From Ensifer sp. WSM1721 (GTDB lineage Bacteria; Pseudomonadota; Alphaproteobacteria; Rhizobiales; Rhizobiaceae): a stretch of DNA of 64,000 bases. The notes under the pieces were generated by a model, which had not been told where the DNA came from, made no database searches, and saw nothing but the letters and a program-made list of their open reading frames with translations. The DNA lies in NCBI RefSeq assembly GCF_000513895.2, contig NZ_CP165782.1:2356001-2420000 (forward strand), written 5' to 3'. Positions 8,093 through 16,883 of this stretch are shown in pieces. Position numbers and translations under genes: made by a program. Numbering within the stretch: position 1 is the stretch's first letter; every line of letters starts with the position of its first letter.

Positions 8093-9790
8093 ATGTCTGA
8101 AGCGCTGGAACGATTCATCGATCAGGGCGTTGGCCGCGAGCCGGCGGACATCGTGCTCAAGGGCGGGCGGTTCTTCGATCTCGTCACGGGCGAACTCGTC
8201 GCTTCCGACATCGCCATCTCCGGCGACCGGATCGTCGGCACCTGCGGCGGTTATCAGGGGCGCGAGGAGATCGACATCTCCGGCCTGACCGTCGTTCCCG
8301 GCTTCATCGATACGCACTTGCACATCGAATCCTCGCTCGTCACTCCCCACGAGTTCGACCGCTGCGTCCTGCCGCTCGGGATCACCACCGCCATCTGCGA
8401 TCCTCATGAGATCGCCAATGTTCTCGGCACCGAGGGCATCCAGTTCTTCCTGGATTCGGCGATGGAAACGATCATGGACATCCGAGTCCAGCTTTCCTCC
8501 TGCGTGCCGGCGACGCATCTCGAAACATCCGGCGCCGACCTGCCGGTCGAGCGGCTCGTGCCCTTCCGCCACCACCCGAAAGTGATCGGCCTCGCCGAGT
8601 TTATGAATTTCCCCGGCGTCGTCCACAAGGATCCGGTGTGTCTGGCGAAGCTCGATGCCTTCCAGAACGGCCACATCGACGGCCATGCGCCGCTCCTGCG
8701 CGGCAAGGAGCTGAACGGCTACCTCGCGACCGGCATCCGAACCGACCACGAATGCACGAGTGCGGAGGAGGCGCTCGAAAAGATCCGCAAGGGCATGCAC
8801 ATCCTCGTGCGCGAAGGCTCCGTCTCGAAGGACTTGCATGCGCTGATGCCGATCATCACCGAGCGGCTGTCGCCTTATCTCGCGCTCTGCACCGACGACC
8901 GGAATCCGCTCGACATCGCCGAACAGGGCCATCTCGACCACATGATCCGCACGGCGATCGCGGCCGGCGTGGAGCCGCTCGCCATCTATCGCGCCGCCTC
9001 CATCTCGGCCGCGCGCGCCTTCGGCCTCCGCGACCGCGGCCTTGTGGCGCCCGGCTGGCGCGCCGACCTCGTCGTCGTCGACAGCCTGGAAAACTGCAAG
9101 GCTCAGATGGTCTTTTCCGCCGGCAGACGGGTGAGTGATGCACTCTTCGCCGGGCGAAAGCCGGTCGAGCCGGTGGGGCTCGACAGCGTCAGGGCGCGCG
9201 AGGTGAAGGCCGCCGACTTCGCCATTCCCTACACCGAAGGCGAGACCTCCGTAATCGGCGTGCTGCGCGGCAAGATCATCACCGAGCACCGCCGTTACCG
9301 CCTGCCCGCAGAGGGCAACCAGACCGGCGTCGATCTCGGCCGCGATATCATCAAGGTCGCGGTTATCGAACGCCACGGCATCAATGGCAATCACGCGAAC
9401 GGCTTCGTCCAGGGTTTCGGCCTGAAGAAGGGCGCGATCGCCTCCACCGTCGGGCACGACAGCCACAACATCTGCGTCGTCGGCGTCAGCGACGAAGATA
9501 TGGCGCTCGCCGCCAATCGGCTCAGCGAGATCAAGGGTGGCTTCGTCGTCGTCGAAGACGGCAGGGTCACGGGGGAGATCGCGCTTCCGGTCGCCGGGCT
9601 GATGAGCCTCGAACCCCATGAACGAGTGCGCGACACCCTGCATCACCTGCGTCAGGCAGCCTTCGCGCTCGGCGCAACGCTTGAGGAGCCCTTCCTGCAG
9701 CTCGCCTTCCTGCCGCTGCCGGTCATTCCGCACCTGAAGATTTCCGATCGTGGGCTCGTAGATGTGGATAAATTCGCCTTGATCGGCTGA
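8093..9790 (+). CDS. ade: Adenine deaminase
   Basis: A 565-aa amidohydrolase that converts adenine to hypoxanthine and ammonia in purine salvage or catabolism. The metal site motif [16 protein letters not shown] lies near residue 70, followed by [11 protein letters not shown], and the C-terminal domain carries [10 protein letters not shown]. The length fits bacterial Ade proteins. I chose the ATG at 8093 ([12 protein letters not shown]) because a GCAGGGG ribosome binding site precedes it and the extra upstream codons derive from the repeat. Its product feeds xanthine dehydrogenase; xdhAB are encoded some 17 kb away in this window. Confidence 0.93.
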   Translation: MSEALERFIDQGVGREPADIVLKGGRFFDLVTGELVASDIAISGDRIVGTCGGYQGREEIDISGLTVVPGFIDTHLHIESSLVTPHEFDRCVLPLGITTAICDPHEIANVLGTEGIQFFLDSAMETIMDIRVQLSSCVPATHLETSGADLPVERLVPFRHHPKVIGLAEFMNFPGVVHKDPVCLAKLDAFQNGHIDGHAPLLRGKELNGYLATGIRTDHECTSAEEALEKIRKGMHILVREGSVSKDLHALMPIITERLSPYLALCTDDRNPLDIAEQGHLDHMIRTAIAAGVEPLAIYRAASISAARAFGLRDRGLVAPGWRADLVVVDSLENCKAQMVFSAGRRVSDALFAGRKPVEPVGLDSVRAREVKAADFAIPYTEGETSVIGVLRGKIITEHRRYRLPAEGNQTGVDLGRDIIKVAVIERHGINGNHANGFVQGFGLKKGAIASTVGHDSHNICVVGVSDEDMALAANRLSEIKGGFVVVEDGRVTGEIALPVAGLMSLEPHERVRDTLHHLRQAAFALGATLEEPFLQLAFLPLPVIPHLKISDRGLVDVDKFALIG

Positions 9791-9866
9791 GGCTGCCCTC
9801 TCGATCAACCCCTCCGGGCCGTCGCTGCTGTCCGGCGCTCGTACCCGGAGAAAGCTAGCCTCTCCC

Positions 9867-11513
9867 TCACCGCAGCCTTCCGCAGAAGACGTCGAGCTCG
9901 CCGAGCGTGATCGTGTTGTTCGCAAAGAGGGGGGCAAAGCCGGGCATCGGCAGCGGCTGGGTGACCCGCATGTTGACCGAAAGTTGAACCGTCTGCGGTT
10001 CCCGCGTCAGGTTGAAGACGAACAGCAGCCGCTCGCCGCCGCCTTCTCTGGTGAAAGCCAGGACATCCTGGTTGAACACAAGGAAGGCCATATCCCCATC
10101 GATCAGCGGCGCGTGCAGGCGACGAAAGGCGAGCGTGCGACGATAGTGCTCCAGCACCGACTCCGAAACGCCTTCCTGCGCATTGACCGCCAGCATTCGC
10201 TGTTCATCGCGCACCGGCAGCCACGGGATGCCGGTGGAGAAGCCGGCATTCGTCAGTTCCTTCTCCCACACCATCGGTGTGCGGCATCCGTCGCGACCGG
10301 CGAAGGCGGGCCAGAAGCGGATGCCATAGGGATCCCGTAGTTCCTCGAAGGCAAGTTCCGCTTCCGGCAGCCCCAGTTCCTCGCCCTGATAAAGGCATAT
10401 CGAGCCGCGGAGCGTGGCCAGCAGCGAGATAGCAAGCTTCGCCACCCGGCTCCGATCGGCTTCGCGAAGCGCAAAACGGCTGACGTGGCGCATCACGTCG
10501 TGATTGGAAAAGGCCCAGCAGATCCAACCGTCCTTGACGGTTACTACGGAATTTTCGACGCAACGGCGAATGTGCCGCGCCGTGAATTCCGGCCCGAGAA
10601 GGTCGAAGGTATAGCACATATTGAGCTTGTCACCGCCGCTCGTATAGGCGGCGACGGTCTGCAGCGAGCGGGCGCCGTCGCCGACCTCGCCCACTGTCGC
10701 GCGGCCGCCATATTCATCGAGCAGCGCCCGCAACCGGCGCAGGAAGACGATGTTTTCCGGCTGGGTCTTGTCGTAAATGTGGTCTTGCATCCCGTAGGGA
10801 TTGACGTCGGGCGCATCTCGGCTTGTAGCTTCGGGATCCGGTACGAGCGGCGGATTGTCCCTGAGAAGCCGGTCATGGAAATAGAAATTCGCCGTATCGA
10901 GCCGGAACCCGTCGACGCCGCGGTCGAGCCAGAAGCGGACCGTCGAGAGGACCGCTTCCTGAACCTCGGGATTGTGGAAATTGAGGTCAGGCTGCGACGA
11001 CAGGAAATTGTGCAGGTAGTATTGCCTGCGCACGCCGTCCCATTCCCAGGCCGGGCCGCCGAAGATCGAGAGCCAGTTGTTCGGCGCCGTACCGTCCGGT
11101 TTGGGGTCGGCCCAGACGTACCAATCCGCCTTGGCATCGGTCCCGCTCGAGCGGCTCTCCACGAACCACGGGTGACGGTCGGACGTGTGCGAGATCACCT
11201 GGTCGATGATCACCTTCAGCCCAAGCCGGTGCGCCTCCGCAAGCATGTCGTCGAAATCCGCGAGCGTGCCGAACATCGGATCGACGTCGCAATAATCCGA
11301 GACGTCGTAGCCCATGTCCGCCTGCGGCGACGTGAAGAAAGGCGACAGCCAGATGGCATCGACGCCGAGCGAAGCGATATGGGAAAGGCGCCGGGTTATT
11401 CCGCGCAGGTCGCCGATGCCGTCCCCATCCGTGTCCTGGAACGACCGCGGATAGACCTGATAGATCACCGCGCCGCGCCACCAATCGTCGCCTGCCCTCG
11501 ATGCAATCGCCAT
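9867..11513 (-). CDS. GH13 alpha-glucosidase
   Basis: A 548-aa glycoside hydrolase of family 13 acting on alpha-linked glucose disaccharides or oligosaccharides. It is cytoplasmic (no signal peptide). The catalytic nucleophile is in DGFRLDTANF (about residue 205), the acid/base in TVGEVGD (about 270) and the transition-state stabiliser in FSNHDVMRH (about 335). The N-terminus WWRGAVIYQVYPRSFQDTDGDG is the usual start of oligo-1,6-glucosidase/alpha-glucosidase proteins. No sugar transporter is adjacent, unlike the agl operon described in S. meliloti, so this may be a second, stand-alone enzyme. It converges on adenine deaminase. Confidence 0.88.
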   Translation of the reverse strand: MAIASRAGDDWWRGAVIYQVYPRSFQDTDGDGIGDLRGITRRLSHIASLGVDAIWLSPFFTSPQADMGYDVSDYCDVDPMFGTLADFDDMLAEAHRLGLKVIIDQVISHTSDRHPWFVESRSSGTDAKADWYVWADPKPDGTAPNNWLSIFGGPAWEWDGVRRQYYLHNFLSSQPDLNFHNPEVQEAVLSTVRFWLDRGVDGFRLDTANFYFHDRLLRDNPPLVPDPEATSRDAPDVNPYGMQDHIYDKTQPENIVFLRRLRALLDEYGGRATVGEVGDGARSLQTVAAYTSGGDKLNMCYTFDLLGPEFTARHIRRCVENSVVTVKDGWICWAFSNHDVMRHVSRFALREADRSRVAKLAISLLATLRGSICLYQGEELGLPEAELAFEELRDPYGIRFWPAFAGRDGCRTPMVWEKELTNAGFSTGIPWLPVRDEQRMLAVNAQEGVSESVLEHYRRTLAFRRLHAPLIDGDMAFLVFNQDVLAFTREGGGERLLFVFNLTREPQTVQLSVNMRVTQPLPMPGFAPLFANNTITLGELDVFCGRLR

Positions 11514-11656
11514 CGCTATCCCTCTGTTCGGCTATTCCAGAAACAGATGTATCTTCCAGCATCGCCTGCGTAAACGCCACTTGCAACATTCGCTTGCCGG
11601 AACGACGGCACACCGCTAACGCATTGTGCATTGCGCGACGGAAAAGGAGGAGCAAA

Positions 11657-12583
11657 ATGGCAGGCAGCATGCTTTCGATCGGCGAATGCATGGTCGAACT
11701 GATGCAGGCGGAGGGCGGATTGCTGCGCAAGGGCTATGCGGGCGACACATTCAACACCGCCTATTACGCGCGCCTTTTCCTGCCGAGCGATTGGGCGGTC
11801 GAATATCTGACCGCGGTCGGCACCGATCTGGTGTCGAGCGAAATGCTCGCCTTCATCGAGAGCACCGGCGTCGGCACGGCGCATATCCCGAGGATCGAAG
11901 GCCGCATGCCGGGCCTCTACATGATCCACCTCAAGGATGGCGAACGCAGCTTCTCCTATTGGCGCTCGACCTCCGCCGCCAAGCTGCTCGCCGACGATCC
12001 GGAACGATTGAGAGCGGCGATCGCGACATCGGACGTCGTCTTCTTCTCCGGCATCACCCTGGCGATCCTTTCGCCGAACGCCGTCGAGACGCTGCTGTCG
12101 GAACTGCGGCGGGCAAAGGCTGGCGGCAAGCGGATCGTCTTCGATCCGAACATCCGGCCGCGCCTTTGGGACGATGCGACGAGGATGCGCGCCACGATTG
12201 AGGCCGGTGCCCGGGCAGCGACAATGATCCTGCCGAGCTATGACGACGAGGCGACGCATTTCGGCGACGCCTCGATCGACGCGACGATCGAGCGCTACCG
12301 GGCGCTCGGCGCCGAGAACGTCGCGGTCAAGGATGGCGCCAATGGCGTCACGCTGCAATTTGGCAGAGAGGAGCGCCGGCATATCCCGGCCGCGTCCGTT
12401 TCCCGCATCGTCGACACCACCAGCGCCGGCGACAGTTTCAACGGTTCGTTCCTCGCCCGCTTGGTGGCCGGCGACAGCCCGGCCGAGGCAGCCGCCTTCG
12501 CCGCACGCGTGGCCGCCGCCGTCATCGGTCATCATGGGGCGCTGGTGGCGCGGGAGAAGCTGATGGTGGACCAGATCGATTGA
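11657..12583 (+). CDS. kdgK: 2-dehydro-3-deoxygluconokinase (PfkB family)
   Basis: A 308-aa sugar kinase of the PfkB/ribokinase family, most like KdgK, which phosphorylates 2-keto-3-deoxygluconate for cleavage in the Entner-Doudoroff route. The second PfkB signature, DTTSAGDSFNGSFLARL, near residue 255 holds the catalytic Asp. Substrate-binding residues follow the KdgK pattern near GDTFNTAYYARLF at about 30. A strong AAGGAGGA precedes the ATG at 11657. Divergent from the alpha-glucosidase gene, with about 140 bases between. Family membership is firm; the exact substrate is inferred. Confidence 0.85.
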   Translation: MAGSMLSIGECMVELMQAEGGLLRKGYAGDTFNTAYYARLFLPSDWAVEYLTAVGTDLVSSEMLAFIESTGVGTAHIPRIEGRMPGLYMIHLKDGERSFSYWRSTSAAKLLADDPERLRAAIATSDVVFFSGITLAILSPNAVETLLSELRRAKAGGKRIVFDPNIRPRLWDDATRMRATIEAGARAATMILPSYDDEATHFGDASIDATIERYRALGAENVAVKDGANGVTLQFGREERRHIPAASVSRIVDTTSAGDSFNGSFLARLVAGDSPAEAAAFAARVAAAVIGHHGALVAREKLMVDQID

Positions 12584-12611
12584 GGGCTACAGTCGGTTCT
12601 CCCCTCACCCT

Positions 12612-12715
12612 ACAGCGCCGTGCGTCTTTTCAGACGCACAAAGGACGCTGTAGCACTTTGAATGGCTGCATGTTTTTGTCCTTAAATCGGGTACGATTTA
12701 AGGAAACATGCAGTA
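12612..12715 (+). repeat. ~100-bp double-hairpin intergenic element
   Basis: Hairpin 1 pairs acagcg (12612-12617) with cgctgt (12646-12651) and contains the inner stem gtgcgtc/gacgcac. Hairpin 2 pairs ctgcatgttt (12666-12675) with aaacatgcag (12704-12713) around the inner stem tccttaaatcg/cgatttaagga. The two are joined by agcactttgaatgg. It is flanked by RIME1-like sequence on both sides (cccctcaccct on the left, a right end at 12716-12762), suggesting insertion into a RIME1. Confidence 0.85.
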
Positions 12716-12762
12716 GCCCTCCGCACGGGCGAAGGTGGCCGGCAGGCTGGATGAGCGGCGAA
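12716..12762 (+). repeat. Degenerate RIME1 right end
   Basis: The segment gggcgaaggtggccggcagg and the following ctggatgagcgg match the right end of the RIME1-like element at 28313-28442. It directly abuts the double-hairpin element. Confidence 0.6.
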
Positions 12763-12769
12763 CTTTCCC

Positions 12770-14203
12770 TCAACGCTTCTTGCGCGCCTTCGACTCGTAC
12801 GGATTGTCCGACGCACGGAGATGGATGCGGATCGGCACGCCCGGCAGGTCGAAATCGGTGCGCAGGCCGTTGGTGAGGTAACGGATATAAGATTCCGGCA
12901 CCGCTTCGGGCCGCGTGCAGGAGATCATGAAGCCGGGCGGGCGGGCCTTCACCTGCGTCATGTATTTGAGCTTCAGGCGGCGACCGGAGACAGCCGGCGG
13001 CGGGTGCTGCACCTGCTGCGATTCCAGCCAGCGATTGAGGCGCGCCGTCGAGATGCGGCGGTTCCAGACCCTGTCGGTGTCGATGATCGCTTGCATCAGC
13101 CGGTCGAGGCCGTAGCCGGTGTGCCCGGATATCGGCACCGCCTTGATGCCGCGCGCCTGCGGCAGCAGCCGTTCGGTCTTTTCGCGCAGATCCGCAAGCA
13201 CCGCCTGCCAATTCTCGACGAGATCCCATTTGTTGAAGGCGAGCACGGCTGCGCGTCCTTCGCGCAGCACCAGATCGACGATCTGCAGGTCCTGCTTCTC
13301 GAAGGGAATGGTGGCGTCGAAGACGATGACGACGGTCTCGGCGAAGCGGATGGCGCGTAGCGCATCGGCGACGGAAAGCTTCTCCAGCTTCTCCTGCACC
13401 TTCGCCTTGCGGCGCATGCCGGCCGTGTCGAACATCTTGATCGTGCGCCCGTGCCACTGCCATTCGACGGAGATGGAATCGCGGGTGATACCGGCCTCCG
13501 GACCGGTCAGAAGCCGGTCCTCGCCGAGGAAGCGGTTGATCAGCGTCGACTTGCCGGCGTTCGGCCGGCCGACGATCGCGACGCGCAGGGGTTTCGTTTC
13601 GTCGTAGACCGGTTCGGCCTCTTCGTCCTCCGCCCCGACACCGCCGCTCTCCGGACGAATGTCGACATCCGTTTCGGCCACATCCTCGGCCGGCGGAAAC
13701 GCCCTCTCCTCCCCGAGCGCGGCAATGATCGCATCGCGCAGATCGGGCATGCCCTGGCCATGCTCCGCCGAGATCGGGCACGGCTCGCCGAGGCCGAGCG
13801 TGAAGGCATCGTAGAAGCCGCCCTCGGAGCCGCGCGCCTCGGCCTTGTTGGCGACCACCACCACCGGCTTGCCCCGCCGACGCAGCATCTCGGCCAGCGT
13901 CTCGTCGGCCGGCGTCAGACCAGCCTTGGCGTCGATTACGAAAAGCGAAAGATCGGCCTCGTCGATCGCCGCCTCGGTCTGCGCCCACATCCGGCCCTGC
14001 AGACTATCGGGCGCCGACTGTTCGAGACCGGCTGTGTCGATAATGCGGAACTTGAGATCGACGAGCTTGGCGTCGCCCGGACGCCGATCACGGGTGACCC
14101 CCGGTGTGTCGTCGACGAGCGCCAGCTTCTTGCCAACCAGACGGTTAAACAAGGTGGATTTGCCGACATTTGGGCGACCCACGATGGCGACGGTGAAGCT
14201 CAT
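12770..14203 (-). CDS. der: GTPase Der (EngA), ribosome assembly
   Basis: A 477-aa tandem GTPase needed for 50S subunit maturation, essential in most bacteria. The first G domain has [14 protein letters not shown] near residue 10 with DTPGVTRD and NKAE. The second has [14 protein letters not shown] near 210 with [11 protein letters not shown] and NKWDLV. A KH-like C-terminal domain follows and ends in a basic KARKKR tail. The two domains are separated by an acidic linker at about 165-200, as is usual. It lies downstream of the YfgM-like gene on the same strand. In S. meliloti 1021 I recall engA on pSymB; here it sits with chromosomal genes. Confidence 0.96.
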   Translation of the reverse strand: MSFTVAIVGRPNVGKSTLFNRLVGKKLALVDDTPGVTRDRRPGDAKLVDLKFRIIDTAGLEQSAPDSLQGRMWAQTEAAIDEADLSLFVIDAKAGLTPADETLAEMLRRRGKPVVVVANKAEARGSEGGFYDAFTLGLGEPCPISAEHGQGMPDLRDAIIAALGEERAFPPAEDVAETDVDIRPESGGVGAEDEEAEPVYDETKPLRVAIVGRPNAGKSTLINRFLGEDRLLTGPEAGITRDSISVEWQWHGRTIKMFDTAGMRRKAKVQEKLEKLSVADALRAIRFAETVVIVFDATIPFEKQDLQIVDLVLREGRAAVLAFNKWDLVENWQAVLADLREKTERLLPQARGIKAVPISGHTGYGLDRLMQAIIDTDRVWNRRISTARLNRWLESQQVQHPPPAVSGRRLKLKYMTQVKARPPGFMISCTRPEAVPESYIRYLTNGLRTDFDLPGVPIRIHLRASDNPYESKARKKR

Positions 14204-14224
14204 CTCGAAATCCGTTCTTGCGCT

Positions 14225-14275
14225 GGAGCGGGAAGAAGAAAAGTGTGAAGCGGTCTTCCGCCCGCATCCCGCTCC
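14225..14275. repeat. ~50-bp palindromic repeat (copy 1)
   Basis: The ends ggagcggga (14225-14233) and tcccgctcc (14267-14275) are perfect inverted repeats around a variable centre containing the cttccgcccgcatcc core. Related copies lie at 39625, 44536 and 54174. Confidence 0.7.
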
Positions 14276-14333
14276 GGCTCTTTAGAGTCGATCATGATGA
14301 TTTCAGGTTCATGCGACCCGAAATCGTCGTGAC

Positions 14334-15002
14334 TTAGGCTTTGCCGCTCGCGGCAATCACGTCAAGCAGCATCTGCGCCCGGCTCATGATGCCGCGCGGG
14401 CTCTCGGCGTCTTCGGTGATCTGCTGGAACCAGCCTTTCGCCTTCACGTAATCGCCCGCCTTGTAGGCCGCAAGGCCGAGTGCCTCGCGAGCCGAATGGC
14501 GCATGGCGTTCTGCGGAACGGCCAATTGCTCGACCTCGGCAGAGACCTGGTCGTACGTCCCCGCATCGATCAGCAGGTAGGCTGCGCGGAGCCGCGCCGC
14601 GTCGCGCAGCGCCGGCGGAATGCGTGTATCCTTGCCGATCTCCGAAAACGCCGTGATCGCCGCCTCGGTTTCGCCCTTTTGCGCTTGAAGTGTCGCCGTA
14701 CGCAGCCGCGCGAGAACCGGATAGGAGCCGTAGCCTTCCTTCTCCAGTTGCGTCAGCGCCGTGAGTGCCTCGTCTGTCTTGTTTGCCTTTGCGAGGTCGA
14801 GCGCCGCGAGGAACGCATCGCCCGACTGCGAGGAGGATGTCTCCTGCCAATAATCGTAGCCGACCTTGCCGACAGTTCCGAGCACGATCAGGACGGCAAG
14901 CCCGATGATGAGACCGCCGAAGCGCGTCCAGATGGCTTTCATCTGGTCGGAGCGGAGTTCTTCATTGACCTCGCGGATAAAGCTGTCGTCCTGGTTTACC
15001 AT
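14334..15002 (-). CDS. YfgM-like membrane-anchored TPR protein
   Basis: A 222-aa protein with a cytoplasmic N-terminal stretch (MVNQDDSFIREVNEELRSDQ), one membrane segment near residues 25-45 (FGGLIIGLAVLIVLGTVGKV) and a periplasmic TPR-like alpha-helical domain. This is the architecture of YfgM, an ancillary partner of the SecYEG/PpiD translocon. It precedes der, as yfgM does (with bamB) in gammaproteobacteria; bamB is missing here. The start is at 15002 because the conserved N-terminus begins there. Confidence 0.8.
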   Translation of the reverse strand: MVNQDDSFIREVNEELRSDQMKAIWTRFGGLIIGLAVLIVLGTVGKVGYDYWQETSSSQSGDAFLAALDLAKANKTDEALTALTQLEKEGYGSYPVLARLRTATLQAQKGETEAAITAFSEIGKDTRIPPALRDAARLRAAYLLIDAGTYDQVSAEVEQLAVPQNAMRHSAREALGLAAYKAGDYVKAKGWFQQITEDAESPRGIMSRAQMLLDVIAASGKA

Positions 15003-15087
15003 GTCCTGTCCCGGCTGCCCGGCCTTCATGCAAAGAGTTGGCGCCTTCTACCCGATTTTGCGCCGCTTGTAAGGGGGCCGACGTCAT

Positions 15088-15675
15088 TTACCCCATAACG
15101 ATGGGAGGGACGCCGATCAGCCAATCGTGCAGTTTCCAGACGAAGAGCACATAGGCAGCGAGGCCGATGACGATCGCCAGCACGTCATTGCGCGCCGACT
15201 TGAACACCCGCAGCACGGTTTCGCCCGCGCGCTCGCGTCGTTTCAATGAGATGCGCAGGATCACCGCCCAGGCGAGAAAGGAACCGAAGAGCAGCACCGA
15301 AGACGTCTCGCCATTCGCAAGCAGGTGCGCCAGTGCCCAGATTTTGATCGAGAGTATCTGCGGATGCTTGACCGCGACGGCGATGCGCCCCGCCGGCAGG
15401 GAGCCTGCGGCGAGCAAGACAAAGGCAAAGAGCATCAGCAGAAGGGCGATGTGGCGCAGGAACACGGGCGGATCGTAGAGTATGCCCGTTTCGCCGCGCG
15501 CCTGCCCGAATCCGTAGATGATCAGACAGAGGCCGACGAAGCTGACGAGCGTATAGAGCCCCATCCATGTGCCCTTACCGCGACTCTCGATGATGCCAGC
15601 GCGAAAACCGGGTGCAACCACCCGGACGAGGTGCATGCCGAGGAAGATTACGATACCCAAAAGCAGAAGCGCCAT
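15088..15675 (-). CDS. NnrU-family membrane protein
   Basis: A 195-aa integral membrane protein with five or six hydrophobic segments. HLVRVVAPGFRAG near the N-terminus and the central KHPQ...AHLLANGE stretch are typical of the NnrU family, a group linked to nitrite/nitric-oxide metabolism in some rhizobia and related to isoprenylcysteine methyltransferase-like and carotenoid-isomerase-associated proteins. No denitrification genes are nearby, so that role is not supported by context. I chose the ATG at 15675 (MALLLLGIVIFLGMHL); the longer frame adds 27 atypical residues. Confidence 0.78.
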   Translation of the reverse strand: MALLLLGIVIFLGMHLVRVVAPGFRAGIIESRGKGTWMGLYTLVSFVGLCLIIYGFGQARGETGILYDPPVFLRHIALLLMLFAFVLLAAGSLPAGRIAVAVKHPQILSIKIWALAHLLANGETSSVLLFGSFLAWAVILRISLKRRERAGETVLRVFKSARNDVLAIVIGLAAYVLFVWKLHDWLIGVPPIVMG

Positions 15676-15877
15676 ATCACACCCGATCTCGAAACGTTGC
15701 CCGTCTAAAGCGAGCGCAAGAGCTGCTCGCTCGTCCCGCTTTAATAGTTTGTTCACCGTCGAATAGCGCTATCCCCCGCGAATTTCCAGCGAGATCAAAG
15801 GATTGCCGCATTGTTGAAGAAGGGACGGCACGAAGTAAATCGTCGCAGTTGCCGATTCTCCCCAAGAAGCCTCCCGA

Positions 15878-16879
15878 ATGTTCCACAAGATCATCGCGCT
15901 CTCTTTCTGTCTTTTTCCCGCCCTTGCCATGGCCGACCCGCCACGCGCACCGGACGCCGCGAGGAGCAAGCAGCTTGTCATCGTCTCTTTCGACGGCGCG
16001 CATGACAATGCGTTATGGGAAAAGAGCCTTGCCATGGCGAAGCGCACGGGCGCGCATTTCACCTATTTCCTCTCCTGTACCTTCTTGATGACGAAGGCGG
16101 ACGGCAAACAGAGCTACAAGGCACCGGGCCAGAAGCCGGGCCGTTCAAATGTCGGTTTTGCGCAGAGCCGCGAAGAGATCGCGATCCGCGCCGGCCATAT
16201 CTGGCAAGCGCATCTCGAAGGCCACGACATCGGCAGCCATGCCTGCGGCCATTTCGACGGCAAAGGCTGGAGCAGGGCCGACTGGGAAAGCGAATTCGCT
16301 TCCTTTCGCACGGCACTCCTCGAGGCCTGGAAGAAGGCCGGTAAGCCGGAGACCGAACCGGCAGGCTGGGCGGACTTCGCGCAAAAGGGCATCAAGGGCT
16401 TCCGCGCGCCCTATCTTTCGCTGAGTGACGGCCTCCTGCCCGCGCTGAAGCACTTCCACTTCACCTATGATGCAAGCCTCGTCACCAAAGGCCCCGGCTG
16501 GCCCGCAGAGGGCGGCTTGCCGCGCTTCGGCCTGCCGCTGATCGCGGAAGGTCCATCGCACCGGCCGGTGATCGGCATGGACTACAATCTCTTCATCCGC
16601 CATTCGATGGGCGTCGAGAATAAAAAGGACAGCGTCCGCTTCGAAGAAAGGACGCTCGCGGCCTATCGCGACGCTTTCCGCAACGAATATGAGGGCGAGC
16701 GCATCCCGCTTCAGCTCGGCTTCCATTTCGTCGAGATGAACGGCGGCGCCTATTGGCGTGCGCTCGATCGCTTCCTGACGGAGGCCTGCAGCAAGCCGGA
16801 CGTCGCCTGCGTCAGCTATGCGGAGGCCTTGCCGCTGATCGAGGATGCAAGAAAGAAGGCGGATCGCTCCGCCTTCTGA
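15878..16879 (+). CDS. Secreted polysaccharide deacetylase-like protein
   Basis: A 333-aa exported protein with a signal peptide (residues 1-19, cleavage after ALAMA) and a NodB-homology fold. Motif 1 appears as VSFDGAHDN, motif 2 as HDIGSHACGHFDG with the H-x3-H metal pair, and motif 3 as GFRAPYLS. The first motif reads FDGAHD rather than the usual TFDDG, so the substrate class may differ from chitin or peptidoglycan deacetylases. It likely acts on an envelope polysaccharide. Only four bases separate its stop from the convergent bacA stop. Confidence 0.8.
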   Translation: MFHKIIALSFCLFPALAMADPPRAPDAARSKQLVIVSFDGAHDNALWEKSLAMAKRTGAHFTYFLSCTFLMTKADGKQSYKAPGQKPGRSNVGFAQSREEIAIRAGHIWQAHLEGHDIGSHACGHFDGKGWSRADWESEFASFRTALLEAWKKAGKPETEPAGWADFAQKGIKGFRAPYLSLSDGLLPALKHFHFTYDASLVTKGPGWPAEGGLPRFGLPLIAEGPSHRPVIGMDYNLFIRHSMGVENKKDSVRFEERTLAAYRDAFRNEYEGERIPLQLGFHFVEMNGGAYWRALDRFLTEACSKPDVACVSYAEALPLIEDARKKADRSAF

Positions 16880-16883
16880 TCGG

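Noticed and set aside
7874..9937. 687-codon frame on the minus strand opposite adenine deaminase
   Set aside because: Composition and lack of any motif mark it as a shadow of ade, which has all catalytic motifs.
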